NCBI RefSeq assembly: GCF_020520425.1
Contig: NC_079492.1
Span: 137,768,361-137,832,360 of the forward strand
Source of the DNA: Spinacia oleracea
Lineage: Eukaryota; Streptophyta; Magnoliopsida; Caryophyllales; Amaranthaceae
Reading direction: 5' to 3'
DNA: 64,000 nucleotides
The translations under genes were made by a program, and so were the position numbers. How positions within the stretch are numbered: position 1 is the stretch's first letter; every line of letters starts with the position of its first letter. Below, in pieces: positions 9,951 to 19,650 of the stretch. The notes beneath the pieces were generated by a model, which was not told the DNA's origin, did no database searches, and worked only from the letters and a program-made list of their open reading frames with translations.

Positions 9951-12900
9951 ATGCAGGTCGAAGTGAGGGGGAACAACACATGGTACCTAGACAGTGGTTG
10001 TTCCAAGCACATGACTGGAGACAGAAATAGATTTCTCTCACTCACGACCTACGAAGGTGGAACTGTGACTTTTGGCGACAATAAGAAAGGTAACATCATT
10101 GGCATTGGTAAGGTTGGTAAGTCAAAGTCTCATTCCATCGATAATGTGTTTTTGGTTGAGGGACTAGGTCATAGCTTATTAAGTATTTCTCAATTCTGTG
10201 ACAAAGGCAATTATGCAAAATTCTTCTCAAATAAATGTCTAATCATCAATAGTAACACAAAGACAGTGATCCTAGAGGGACAGAGGAAAGGGAACACATA
10301 TGTGGTTAACCTCAACTCGGTCCCTCACTCCAATCTAACCTGTCTCAGTGTTATTGAAGATGATCCTTTGTTATGGCACAAAAGATTTGGTCATGCTAGC
10401 TTTTCTCTAATGAACAAATTAAAATTGAAAAATTTAGTCACAGGTCTCCCAAATACAAAGTTTGCAAAACAATCAGTCTGTGATGCTTGTATCAAAGGAA
10501 AGCAAGTAAGAACGTCCTTTAAATCAAAAGGGGTAATCAGCACAACAAGACCACTGGAGCTGATCCACATGGATCTGTGTGGACCAATGAGGACACAAAG
10601 CAGAAGCGGAAAGAAGTACGTACTCGTAATTGTAGACGACTTCTCAAGATACACATGGGTGATCTTCTTATCCAACAAGGAAGAGACGTTTGAAGAATTT
10701 CTGTCTTTCGCCACAAAGGTTCAACGACAAAGCAATCATAAGCTGGTCCACATCAGATCAGATCATGGTACAGAATTTCAAAATAAAAGATTTGATGATC
10801 TATGTAAAGATTCTAGAATAGATCACAACTTCTCTGCTCCCAGAACACCTCAACAAAACGGTGTTGTAGAAAGAAAGAACCGAACTCTTGAAGACATGAC
10901 AAGGACTATGTTGATTGCTAGTGGACTTCCAAAAAGTTTCTGGGCCGAAGCTCTAAATACGGCATGCTATGTACTCAATCGAGTGCTAATTAGAGCTATC
11001 AAAAACAAAACTCCATATGAACTGTACAAAGGAAGAAAACCCTCTATAACCCATCTTAGAATCTTTGGTTGCAAGTGTTTCGTTCACAACAATGGAAAGG
11101 ATCAACTGGGAAAATTTGATGCACGAAGTGATGAAGAAATATTCCTAGGATATGCCTCAAACAGCAAAGCGTATAGAGTATTCAACAAAAGGACCATGTG
11201 CATGGAAGAAAGTATACATATTATATTTGATGAAACTGACTCCCAAAATTATGTTGCAGGTACAACTTCTGATGGAAACTTCGAACTAGGACTCACTAGA
11301 GAAACAGAAGACGAAGAGATAAGGAAAAGTTCCCAAACAGAAGAACAAACCCAAGTCGAAGAAACTTCTGGAAATAACATAGTTGAAGAGGAACCAGCAC
11401 AGGCCGAAGATCAAGCAGAAACAAATGAGCAAGTTGAACAGTCGGTTGTGGAAACAAACACACCTTTCCAACCCAGACCAAGGAAACATCAAAGCTCACA
11501 TCCCCTTGACCAAATAATCAGTGATCTTGGACGTGGAACCACGACCAGATCCCAACTCAAAAACTTTTGTGCTTTCTATGCTTATTTATCCATGATTGAA
11601 CCTAAAAATTACAAAGAAGCACTAACTGATTCTGATTGGATAATTGCTATGCAGGAGGAGCTTAATGAATTCGAAAGAAATAAAGTATGGCATCTTGAGC
11701 CTATACCATTGAACAATCGAGTAATAGGTCTCAAGTGGGTATTTCGAAATAAACAAGATGAGCATGCTACGATTACCAGGAACAAGGCCAGACTAGTTGT
11801 CAAGGGATACAACCAACAAGAGGGAATAGACTTTGAAGAAACTTTTGCTCCAGTTGCCAGAATGGAGGCAATACGCATACTAATAGCATTTGCATCATAT
11901 ATGGGATTCAAACTCTATCAAATGGATGTAAAATGTGCCTTCCTAAACGGAAATCTCAAGGAAGAAGTCTATGTGGAACAACCTCCAGGCTTTGAAGATC
12001 CAGAATACCCCGCACATGTCTACAAACTAGATAAGGCACTGTATGGACTGAAACAAGCACCAAGAGCCTGGTATGAACGTCTCTCACACTTTTTGCTAGA
12101 CAATAAGTTCAATCGAGGTAAGGTTGATAGAACTCTGTTCCTTAAGTCAAGAAATACAGACATACTAATTGTTCAAATCTATGTTGATGATATTATATTT
12201 GGAGCAACTAACGAAGATCTATGCAAGGAATTCTCTGACCTAATGCAGCAAGAATTTCAAATGAGCATGATGGGAGAACTCAACTTCTTCCTAGGTCTCC
12301 AAATCAAGCAAACGGAACAAGGGATCATGATACATCAACAGAAATACATAAAAGATCTCATCAAGAAATATGGAATGGAGTCCGCTAAGAGCAACCACAC
12401 TCCAATGGGAACAACCACGAGACTGGATGAGGATCAAGAAGGTAAGAGTGTAGACCAAACAAGGTACAGAGGTATGATAGGCTCCCTACTTTATCTTACA
12501 GCAAGCAGACCAGACATTGCATTCAGTGTAGGTGTCTGTGCCCGCTTTCAATCAAATCCAAAAGAATCTCACCTTACAGCAGTCAAAAGAATTCTAAGAT
12601 ATCTAAAAGGAACAGACGATTTGTGCCTATGGTACCCTAACTATGATCACTTTGATCTCAAAGGATATACAGATGCTGACTATGCAGGTGACCTAGTAAA
12701 CAGAAAGAGCACATCAGGAATGGTTCAATTCCTAGGAGCATGTGCAGTCTCCTGGGCTTCAAAGAAACAAAACACAGTGGCATTATCCACAACAGAAGCT
12801 GAATATGTAGCTGCGGCTTCATGCTGTTCCCAAATGCTATGGATCAAACAACAACTTAGAGATTTTGGTATGAAATTAAAGTGTGTTCCTATCCTATGCG

Positions 12901-13124
12901 ACAACACAAGTGCAATTCGCATATCAAAAGACCCAGTGCACCACTCAAGGGTCAAACACATTCACATTCGACATCACTTTTTGAAAGATTATGTGGAAAA
13001 GGAACTAGTCAAACTTGAATTCTGTCCCACAGAAGATCAAGTAGCTGACATCTTGACCAAACCACTTAACAGGGACAGACACGACAAGCTCAGGTTAGAA
13101 CTCGGTATGATACGAATACAATAA
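9951..13124 (+). CDS. pol: Pol polyprotein: protease, integrase, reverse transcriptase, RNase H
   Basis: 1057 codons, uninterrupted. Aspartic protease motif DSG at residues 14-16. GAG-pre-integrase zinc residues H143, H148, C177 and C180. Integrase core D208, D271 and E307 (D,D35E). Acidic linker at about 450-510. Reverse transcriptase from about 575 to 800 with YVDD at 744-747. RNase H with D908 (TDADYAGD), E949/E951 and D984 (CDNTS), ending in the ADILTKPL motif at about 1032. All catalytic residues I know for these domains are present, so the enzymes look functional. The frame is +1 relative to gag and starts 7 bases after the gag stop. The frame is also open upstream of the ATG over the end of gag, so expression by frameshifting, reinitiation or splicing is possible. 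Confidence 0.93.
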   Translation: MQVEVRGNNTWYLDSGCSKHMTGDRNRFLSLTTYEGGTVTFGDNKKGNIIGIGKVGKSKSHSIDNVFLVEGLGHSLLSISQFCDKGNYAKFFSNKCLIINSNTKTVILEGQRKGNTYVVNLNSVPHSNLTCLSVIEDDPLLWHKRFGHASFSLMNKLKLKNLVTGLPNTKFAKQSVCDACIKGKQVRTSFKSKGVISTTRPLELIHMDLCGPMRTQSRSGKKYVLVIVDDFSRYTWVIFLSNKEETFEEFLSFATKVQRQSNHKLVHIRSDHGTEFQNKRFDDLCKDSRIDHNFSAPRTPQQNGVVERKNRTLEDMTRTMLIASGLPKSFWAEALNTACYVLNRVLIRAIKNKTPYELYKGRKPSITHLRIFGCKCFVHNNGKDQLGKFDARSDEEIFLGYASNSKAYRVFNKRTMCMEESIHIIFDETDSQNYVAGTTSDGNFELGLTRETEDEEIRKSSQTEEQTQVEETSGNNIVEEEPAQAEDQAETNEQVEQSVVETNTPFQPRPRKHQSSHPLDQIISDLGRGTTTRSQLKNFCAFYAYLSMIEPKNYKEALTDSDWIIAMQEELNEFERNKVWHLEPIPLNNRVIGLKWVFRNKQDEHATITRNKARLVVKGYNQQEGIDFEETFAPVARMEAIRILIAFASYMGFKLYQMDVKCAFLNGNLKEEVYVEQPPGFEDPEYPAHVYKLDKALYGLKQAPRAWYERLSHFLLDNKFNRGKVDRTLFLKSRNTDILIVQIYVDDIIFGATNEDLCKEFSDLMQQEFQMSMMGELNFFLGLQIKQTEQGIMIHQQKYIKDLIKKYGMESAKSNHTPMGTTTRLDEDQEGKSVDQTRYRGMIGSLLYLTASRPDIAFSVGVCARFQSNPKESHLTAVKRILRYLKGTDDLCLWYPNYDHFDLKGYTDADYAGDLVNRKSTSGMVQFLGACAVSWASKKQNTVALSTTEAEYVAAASCCSQMLWIKQQLRDFGMKLKCVPILCDNTSAIRISKDPVHHSRVKHIHIRHHFLKDYVEKELVKLEFCPTEDQVADILTKPLNRDRHDKLRLELGMIRIQ

Positions 13125-13164
13125 TACCGGTTGTCCTTAACAATTTTCTAACCTCACTGGAAAA

Positions 13165-13221
13165 TATCAAAAAAAAAAAAAAAAAAATTGAAAAAAAAAA
13201 AACCAAAAAAAAAAAAAAAAT
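13165..13221 (+). repeat. A-rich tract between pol and the third ORF
   Basis: Three runs of A interrupted by TTG and ACC directly after pol. The following 400 bases to the third ORF hold no other coding feature apart from a CT-rich stretch near 13581-13598. Confidence 0.7.
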
Positions 13222-13631
13222 GTTTTTAATTATTTTTTTTATGCACCATTTTTTCTGAATGGACTAACAACCAGGTTCGGATTGCAAAAACCAGCTGTGC
13301 ATTACCACAGCCACGTCTGCACATTATTAAGGTAATCGCACTTTTTCCCAATACTTGCATTCAATTCGAGGTCTAAGTGGGAATACTAAAAATGAATGGA
13401 AAGCAATTAATTTGATTCGGTGAATCTTACGAACACGGTGCATGCATTACTATTCATTTTTGTTCACTCAAACACGCTTCCCACAAATCAATTCCCAACA
13501 AAACCTTTCAGCTCCCAAATCATTCTCCCTATAAACTTCGCCGATCATTCGCCAAACCCCAGAATTTAAAATTCAAAACCCCTCTCTCTCTCTCATTATC
13601 CACTCGCCACCCACCTCTCCTATAAATAATC

Positions 13632-15197
13632 ATGACTCTCTACAAACTTCAATTCCAAAACCCTAAAAACGCTTCCTCTCCTTCGAAACCGATAATCACA
13701 ATTATCCCTCTCCAAACAGTATACCCAGAATCCATGGCTCCAAAGCAACCCACGCCAAAACCATCGGCCGCCAAGTCCACCGCCAAGCTGACCACAAAAA
13801 GGAAACTCGTTCTACATAAAGAGGTAGCTGCACCAACTCAGGGGGAACCAAACCTTCCAATGGAGAAAAAGGTAAAACTTGAATCCTCAAAATTTCATTA
13901 TTTTCCCCCCGATCGCATGCTCCCTGGGTTGAGTATTGATTTTGGCTGGTGTCGTGAAGTTGGTTTTGTTGAGTTACTAGAATCTATTGAGTCACAGGGG
14001 TGGACATATCTGTTTGAGGTGTGCTCAAAAGCTTGCATGTACCCTGAGGCTATGGGAGAATTCTGTTCAAATTTTTCAAACAAAGGGGGGGTTTGTCAGT
14101 CGGAGGTAAATGGGAAGTCATTTAGTTTTGATGCTGAAAAATTGGGGAATTGGTTCAAGGTTCCTGTGCTGGGTGAGGAGGTTTACCATAAGGGGAAAGG
14201 TCCAATTGAATTGGGGGGTGCTACCATGGAAGACGTCTACTCTTATTTTGGGGGACAGGGCAAACACCCAAAAGCCCTAAATCAATCTCTTCTCACTCCC
14301 TTTCAGAAAGTCTTATTCAATGTAGTACGTCGAGGACTTGTTCCGCGTCACGATAAACGAGCCCTAGCCAGTCGTTTAGACCTCATTTACATCTTTCTTC
14401 TTGAATCTCAACGCCAAATCAACTTTCCCATGGTCTTCATTGCTCACCTAACCCACATCATTTCTCAAAACAACATGATTGGATACGGCTCCCTCTTGAC
14501 CTTTATCATGCGCAAAGTGGGGGTTGATCTCACAAAATATACATCTGAACCACATACTCCAGCCCACATTCTAAACAAAGCCTGTCTACATGGTGTAAGT
14601 CTGAGTGTTGTTGATGGGGTTGTCTGCGTTGGGAAGCTGTTGGTTGGAGACACAGCCCAACAGGAGGAGGATGATCTAGAAGGGGTAGAAGAAGAGCTTG
14701 ATGAGGGAGATGAACTGTCAGATGCGGAAGAGGAGGCACCATTTCCTTGCCAGGAGACAGAGGGTCAGACAGAGGGTGTTCCTGTTGACCTATGTCCAAA
14801 GGAGACAAGTCCAATCAAAGCCACCTCCTCTCCCAAGAACATTCCAACCACATCATCTTATCAGCCTATCCGTCGCAGTAGCCGTCTAGCCAGCTCTTCC
14901 AAAGGAATTCCTCCGGTCTACAGGGTCGAGGATTCAGAATCAGACAAAGATGGTGAAACCCAATCTGCTGCTCCCTCACCAGACGGTTCAGTGCAGCTCT
15001 TGGTGGCTAAAGTGGATCAACTGCAGCTGGACAATGTGGTTCTGTTGTCAGCTGTTACTTCTTTGCAGGAGCTCATTCACAAGATGCAGCAGGATCAGGC
15101 AGAGTTCTTCAATGACATGACAGAACGTCTTGCTGACATGATCGTCGAGGAGGTGACACATGCTGAGGATGCTGCTCCTGGATCTCCCCAAACCTGA
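13632..15197 (+). CDS. Sirevirus third ORF (envelope-like position), putative plant transposon protein domain
   Basis: A 521-codon intact frame in the element's sense orientation, between pol and the 3' LTR, where some Sireviruses carry an envelope-like ORF. The start may be ATG 13632 or the internal ATG at 13734 (MAPKQPTPK), which lies before a Lys/Pro-rich basic stretch (TTKRKLVLHK). Residues about 110-330 hold a globular region beginning ESQGWTYLFEVC and continuing with AMGEFCSNFSNK and FDAEKLGNWFKVPVLG. To my reading this matches the domain annotated as 'putative plant transposon protein'. The C-terminal part is very acidic (about 345-380), then Ser-rich, and ends in a predicted coiled coil (VDQLQLDNVVLL onward). 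I see no signal peptide and no clear membrane anchor, so an envelope role is not supported. Function unknown. Confidence 0.8.
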   Translation: MTLYKLQFQNPKNASSPSKPIITIIPLQTVYPESMAPKQPTPKPSAAKSTAKLTTKRKLVLHKEVAAPTQGEPNLPMEKKVKLESSKFHYFPPDRMLPGLSIDFGWCREVGFVELLESIESQGWTYLFEVCSKACMYPEAMGEFCSNFSNKGGVCQSEVNGKSFSFDAEKLGNWFKVPVLGEEVYHKGKGPIELGGATMEDVYSYFGGQGKHPKALNQSLLTPFQKVLFNVVRRGLVPRHDKRALASRLDLIYIFLLESQRQINFPMVFIAHLTHIISQNNMIGYGSLLTFIMRKVGVDLTKYTSEPHTPAHILNKACLHGVSLSVVDGVVCVGKLLVGDTAQQEEDDLEGVEEELDEGDELSDAEEEAPFPCQETEGQTEGVPVDLCPKETSPIKATSSPKNIPTTSSYQPIRRSSRLASSSKGIPPVYRVEDSESDKDGETQSAAPSPDGSVQLLVAKVDQLQLDNVVLLSAVTSLQELIHKMQQDQAEFFNDMTERLADMIVEEVTHAEDAAPGSPQT

Positions 15198-15571
15198 CCC
15201 TGCTACAAAATCTTTGCTTATCCTACCCCATATAATCTGCTGATCATCAAACATTTTATTTTGTTTTGCTGGCTCTTTAAACAATTTTTTTTGGTTTGGT
15301 TTTTGGATGCGCCAAGTTTATGACTAATGCTCATTAGTGCGCTTTTCCTACGTTCTGATAGTTGCCCCACTCTGACTTGTAGAATTTTTGCTTGTATTGT
15401 GCTATATGTTGCGTTTATCTTGTTCTGCTTGCAGGGGTGCGGTCAAAATCGTTGACCGACTTGAGCTGCATGATGACTATCTGCTTGCTAGGGTAATATG
15501 ATTCCTATATCCTCCTTCTTCTTCTCCTCCTTTGGTTCCGCGTTTTTCCCTACTCCCTTTTTGATAATTCC

Positions 15572-15582
15572 AAAGGGGGAAG
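15572..15582 (+). other. Upstream polypurine tract copy
   Basis: AAAGGGGGAAG in the region between the third ORF and the 3' LTR. It resembles the polypurine tract next to the LTR. Repeated polypurine tracts are a described feature of Sireviruses. It may prime extra plus-strand synthesis. Confidence 0.6.
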
Positions 15583-15747
15583 ATATTGAGAGGACAACTT
15601 GTGTTCCATTATATTTGTTTTTATACTTGGGTTCACCACCTAAGCGACTCATCTGTTCCTGGTTAAGTTTTTGACTCTGGAATGTCAGGTTACATATCTC
15701 ATTCCTTAAGTTATTTACTCCTATCAAGTTGTAAGGTTGTCATCATC

Positions 15748-15760
15748 AAAAAGGGGGAAA
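15748..15760 (+). other. Polypurine tract for plus-strand priming
   Basis: AAAAAGGGGGAAA, followed by one T and then the TG of the 3' LTR at 15762. It sits in the loop of a perfect 15-bp inverted repeat (15737-15751 and 15775-15789) that spans the LTR boundary. Confidence 0.88.
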
Positions 15761-15761
15761 T

Positions 15762-16856
15762 TGTTGATTCCTGGTTTTGATGATGACAAGCTAACCTTCT
15801 ACTAATAGTTTGTTTTGGAGAATGTCAGGAACAGGTTAATATTTAAAAGAAGGACAAATGCAACAACCGAAGCAAGCAAGGGAGCTTTGAAGTAATTAAG
15901 TTCAAAGTACGTGGCAAGATTAATTCAAGGATCAAGTCAAGCAAATTCTATAAGGGTCAATAGGTATAAGACCAATGTAATTTAGTACATGCTTAGTATG
16001 GGAACAGAGTATTTTGAAGAGTCCTAGTTATATCGTGAAACGAAATAAATCAGTTTTACTTTTACAAAAAAGATAAACATCAAATGTTTTAAACTGATTT
16101 TACAAAACCGTTTGAAATTATACTCTTGAATTTGAGTTAACTTATAACTCTCAAAATACGAAAAGATTGATTTTCCTAAACGCGTTTGAAGTCAGATTTG
16201 CGAAAATCTATCTATTAAAAAGAGTCCTAAACTGGGTTGGATTTGAATCTAGGTTAAACACTTGGATTCGTATAAATACAACCTTTGTTCTTTGCGAAAC
16301 TTTTTATCAGACTTATTTACATCAACCGGAAGCTTTCAGGTATCACCCTTAAAGTCTTAATCTTTGAAGAAGTCTGTTCCTGTTCCCATATAGAGCAGTA
16401 TTTGTTACTTGGTCTTATATCGTATGTTAAGTAGTTAATTAATTCTTATACGTTTGATTAAAGTGTTGAGTTGTTGTATGTTAAGCCTGAGTCAGGCTTA
16501 TTTGAGCAAGAGAGAAGATCTCACGAGAGATCAGAGAGTTGGAACAGTTGAGAGACTGTTTCCATAAGGGAAGGAACAAAGAGGGTTGTTCCTAGTCATC
16601 TGCAATCAGAGGCGATTGGCAGATTGTGGCCCGAGTAGATTAGGTTTGTAAAGAAACTAAGTTGTTTTGCCTAATTAGTGAAAGTGTTTAAGTCCCCAAA
16701 GGGGCCGTGGTTTTTTCCTCTCTATTGGGCCTAGAGAGTTTTCCACGCTAAATCTTGCTTGCATATTTTACTGTTTCTGTTCCTTGTAGCTTAATTTTTA
16801 TAAATACGTAAAATATCAATTCACCCCCCCTCTTGAGGAACTCTGTAAAACTAACA
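15762..16856 (+). repeat. 3' LTR of the Sirevirus-type element
   Basis: 1095 bp, matching 6972-8065 with an extra A in an A-run near 16070 and four substitutions seen (for example GGAACAGAG against GGAACAAAG, and GAGAGACTG against GAGGGACTG). TATAAATA lies at 16271-16278. It is followed by the target duplication TCAAC. Confidence 0.95.
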
Positions 16857-17035
16857 TCAACCCAATAAGATTGGTGTTCATACCGTATAAGGATGTTTCC
16901 CAAGTTTATGAAACCAGTTAATCTAGCTTGGAGTTCGTTGTTACTAGGACTTGATCGCTTGCCTAGCTTGATGTGTACACGTGTAGTTGGATCTGACTTA
17001 GGATAGAGTTGGGTTCGAACAAAACAGTGATAGGT

Positions 17036-17790
17036 AGGGATGGTAATGGGTAGGATCTGGATAAGGTCTACCAATATTCGGATTCGAGTCCTAATTTTTT
17101 TGACGTATACCCATACCCTACCCTTACCCTATAGGGTCTAAAATTATAAGACCCTTACACGGACCATATGAGTCTGGTAGGGTATGGGTAGGGTCTAGGG
17201 TCTAGAGTGGGTATACGATGCCTATTTTTTCGAAAACTTCTATTGGCTTTTTTAATATATAATTATATGAAATGCGCAAAAAATAATACAAGACTAATGA
17301 TTAATTTGACAATTTTAAAACAAACAAATAGTTAGTCTCGAAAAATCATCCTTGTCTTCCCTTAAACACATCACAATTTAATATACTAAGCTCACAAAAT
17401 ACCAAATTTCATGTTACCAACTACACAAACTCAATGTTCGAGGTTTCTTTGACTTAGAGAATGGTAGTGCCGACTTACTTTTAGAGGAGTACAAGTGATT
17501 TTGTAAATTGCTTTAGGATTTTTTTTTATTATTATTATTTTTTTATATTTTTCATAAAATTTGAGCGGGTTTAGTTTAGGGTCTGGGTAGGTCTGGGTCT
17601 TAAGGGTCAATGGGTAAAGTCTGGGTAGGAAAAAATGGGACATTTATCTTACCTTAGCGGATACCTCACATATCCATACCCTACCCTTACCTTATAGGGT
17701 CTAAAAAAAATAAGACACATACCCTAATTTTAGAGTATCCAACAGGGTCCGAGTAGGATCCAACAGGGTCCGGGTAGGATGGTAGGGATA
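17036..17790. repeat. Low-complexity block of GGGTAGGGTCT motifs
   Basis: Repeated stretches such as GGGTAGGGTCTAGGGTC, and the inverse-complement style TACCCTACCCTTACC, occur around 17040-17220 and 17565-17790, separated by an AT-rich stretch. This looks like a decayed non-autonomous hAT-type element rich in GGGT motifs, but no matching termini or target duplication were found. Confidence 0.35.
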
Positions 17791-17797
17791 GACTATG

Positions 17798-18510
17798 ATT
17801 CAATTCCTCTTTATTTTGTACGTGGTCTATAGACACATTAGTATGCTAGCTTTTAGATTTCATGAAAATGTTGTGTTTATGCAACAAAAAGCGAAGGTAA
17901 TTGGTATGATATGATTATATGAAACCCACTTTGGGTTGTAAAAGGTGAAAAAGAATTGAAAGATTGTCAATGCTCACATGTTAGACAATCTACTGTTCAT
18001 CGATGGGAAGTTATTATACTACATCTTTTAGGAGTTTATAGAATGGAAAATATGTGAGTTGATAATAATGCTCTTTGAAGTTTCCATGTATAATGGGAGT
18101 TGCATGAACCTCCCAAGCTCATGCTATTTTGAAGAATAACTTTGATGGATCAGTTATGGCAACCATGTCACTAGTGTTGCATTTATTAGAACTCAACTAG
18201 AAAATAATGTTTTTAGTAGAACCTACAATATTGGAACATCTTTTTCACTTTTTGTAGAAGTAATAACTCTTTGTAATGGTCTTATGGTAAATGTCATGTT
18301 TATATTGCAGGTGATAGTTTAATTATTGTTAATCGAAGTATTTTGCAAGGATAAGTACAATGTATGTGGAAGATTCAAGTGTTAATTAATGAAAGATGTC
18401 AAATAACTTTTGAATATATAATCATTTTGTTAACTTCTCTTCTCACCCATCTATCAGGAAGTTAATCACACAACAAATTATGTTACTGCTTTAGATCATC
18501 ACATTTAGAT
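17798..18510 (+). pseudogene. Relic of a plant RNase H-like (RVT_3) domain
   Basis: Translated pieces in shifting frames follow the order of the RNase H domain found in plant LINE-derived ORFs: NFDGSVMAT near 18140, YNIGTSFSLFVEVITLCNGL near 18215-18280, GDSLIIVN near 18310, and IYQEVNHTTNYVTALDHH near 18450-18500. Several stops and frameshifts separate them, so the copy is dead. The 5' part (17798-17968) has a diverged second copy at 23533-23692. It probably derives from a LINE or a captured domain. Confidence 0.6.
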
Positions 18511-18597
18511 CCACCAAAAAAATATCCATACAAAATAGTAAAATTTCTTATTCTAACTTGTATGTCTTTAAATACAACGCGTCTTATGTGTGACTAG

Positions 18598-19301
18598 GTA
18601 CACCATCAACTTGATAGTGTGACGTGCGCAGCTAATATGGAGAAAGTTATTGACGAGTGTTACTTGACTTTCTATGCTGGTGTTACTTATACATTGTGTT
18701 CGCTGTTACTTATCTCGTTTTACTGCAGTTTCTTGAATTTCATGTTAGAGGTTCCTTGTATAGACTGACGTTACTTGATTTTCTATGTTAGTGTTACTTA
18801 TACATTGTATTCGTTGTTAGTTTTCTTGTTTTATTGCAGTTTCATGTTAGAGGTCCCTTGTATAGACCGGTGTTACTTGACTTTCTATGATAATGTTACT
18901 CCTACGTTGTGTTCGCTGTTATTTCTGGTTTTACTACAGTTTCTTGAATTTCATGTTCGAGATTCCTTGTATAGACTGGTGGTTACTTGACTTTTTATGC
19001 TGGTGTTACTTTTAGTTATTACAATTTCTTCAATTTTATGTTAGCGGTTTCTTGTATAGACTGATGTTACTGGACTTTCTATGCTGATATATGTTATTTA
19101 TACATTGTATTCGCTGTTACTTTTCTTGTTTATTGCATTTTCTTCAATTTTAAGTTAGAGGTTCTTTGTATATACTGATGTTACTTTATTTTTTATGTTG
19201 ATGTTACTTTATTTTCTGGGATTTAAATACGCTGAGCTTATTTATAAGTGTGAACATGCATGCCACACCATCAAGTTGATGGTGTATGGTGTGGCTGTCA
19301 C
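18598..19301. repeat. Tandem repeat array flanked by CACACCATCAA/TTGATGGTG hairpins
   Basis: About five to six diverged units of 85-112 bp, each with TTACTTGACTTTCTATG and TGTTACTTATACATTGT, run from about 18659 to 19215. Short palindromes lie on both sides: ACACCATCAACTTGATAGTGT at 18599 and CACACCATCAAGTTGATGGTG at 19265. A relative sits at 56300-57525. The open frame at 18775-18990 only follows the repeat. Confidence 0.6.
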
Positions 19302-19650
19302 ATATAGGACTTGAGGCTTTAAATAAGTTATGGTACATTTTTAAAAAAAAATATCCTAACTTGTATCTTTCAATAAAAAACTGAGAAACAAATACTTCTA
19401 TATGATCATGATTATAGAGTGGTCAAAGATCAATGAGCATTGACGCCATGAACCGCATGAAACAAGATTACAAAAAGTTTCTCACTTTCTTTTTTGGCAA
19501 ACTAATCAAGTGGGTTCTTCACCACCATGCAAGTGGGGACTGCTTTTTTCTATTTATGCAGACAAACTCACTTCATCAATTTTCCTTTTTTAACTTGTTC
19601 CAAAAAATATTTTTTGAGTTCCTTCAAAAAAATAAAAAATAAAAAATAAA

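Larger units (their letters stand above)
6972..16856 (+). mobile_element. Complete Copia LTR retrotransposon of the Sirevirus (SIRE/Maximus) type
   Basis: A 9.9-kb element bounded by LTRs (6972-8065 and 15762-16856) starting TGTTG and ending AACA. A perfect 5-bp target duplication, TCAAC, lies at 6967-6971 and 16857-16861. The order is LTR, primer-binding site, gag, pol (protease, integrase, reverse transcriptase, RNase H: Copia order), extra ORF, polypurine tracts, LTR. The large gag with two zinc knuckles, the third ORF after pol, the repeated polypurine tract and the inverted repeat around the 3' LTR junction all fit the Sirevirus genus of Pseudoviridae. Five differences between the LTRs were seen by eye, so insertion is recent. 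Gag contains an in-frame stop, so this copy may depend on gag from relatives. Confidence 0.95.

Noticed and set aside
17036..17790. A complete hAT element based on GGGTAGGGTCT-rich ends
   Set aside because: The candidate ends repeat in direct rather than inverted orientation and no 8-bp duplication was found, so only a repeat block is called.
19433..19642. 69-codon plus-strand frame (starting MSIDAMNRMKQ)
   Set aside because: Ends in low-complexity Phe/Lys sequence just before a Mutator-like element; no homology recognised and no splice partners.
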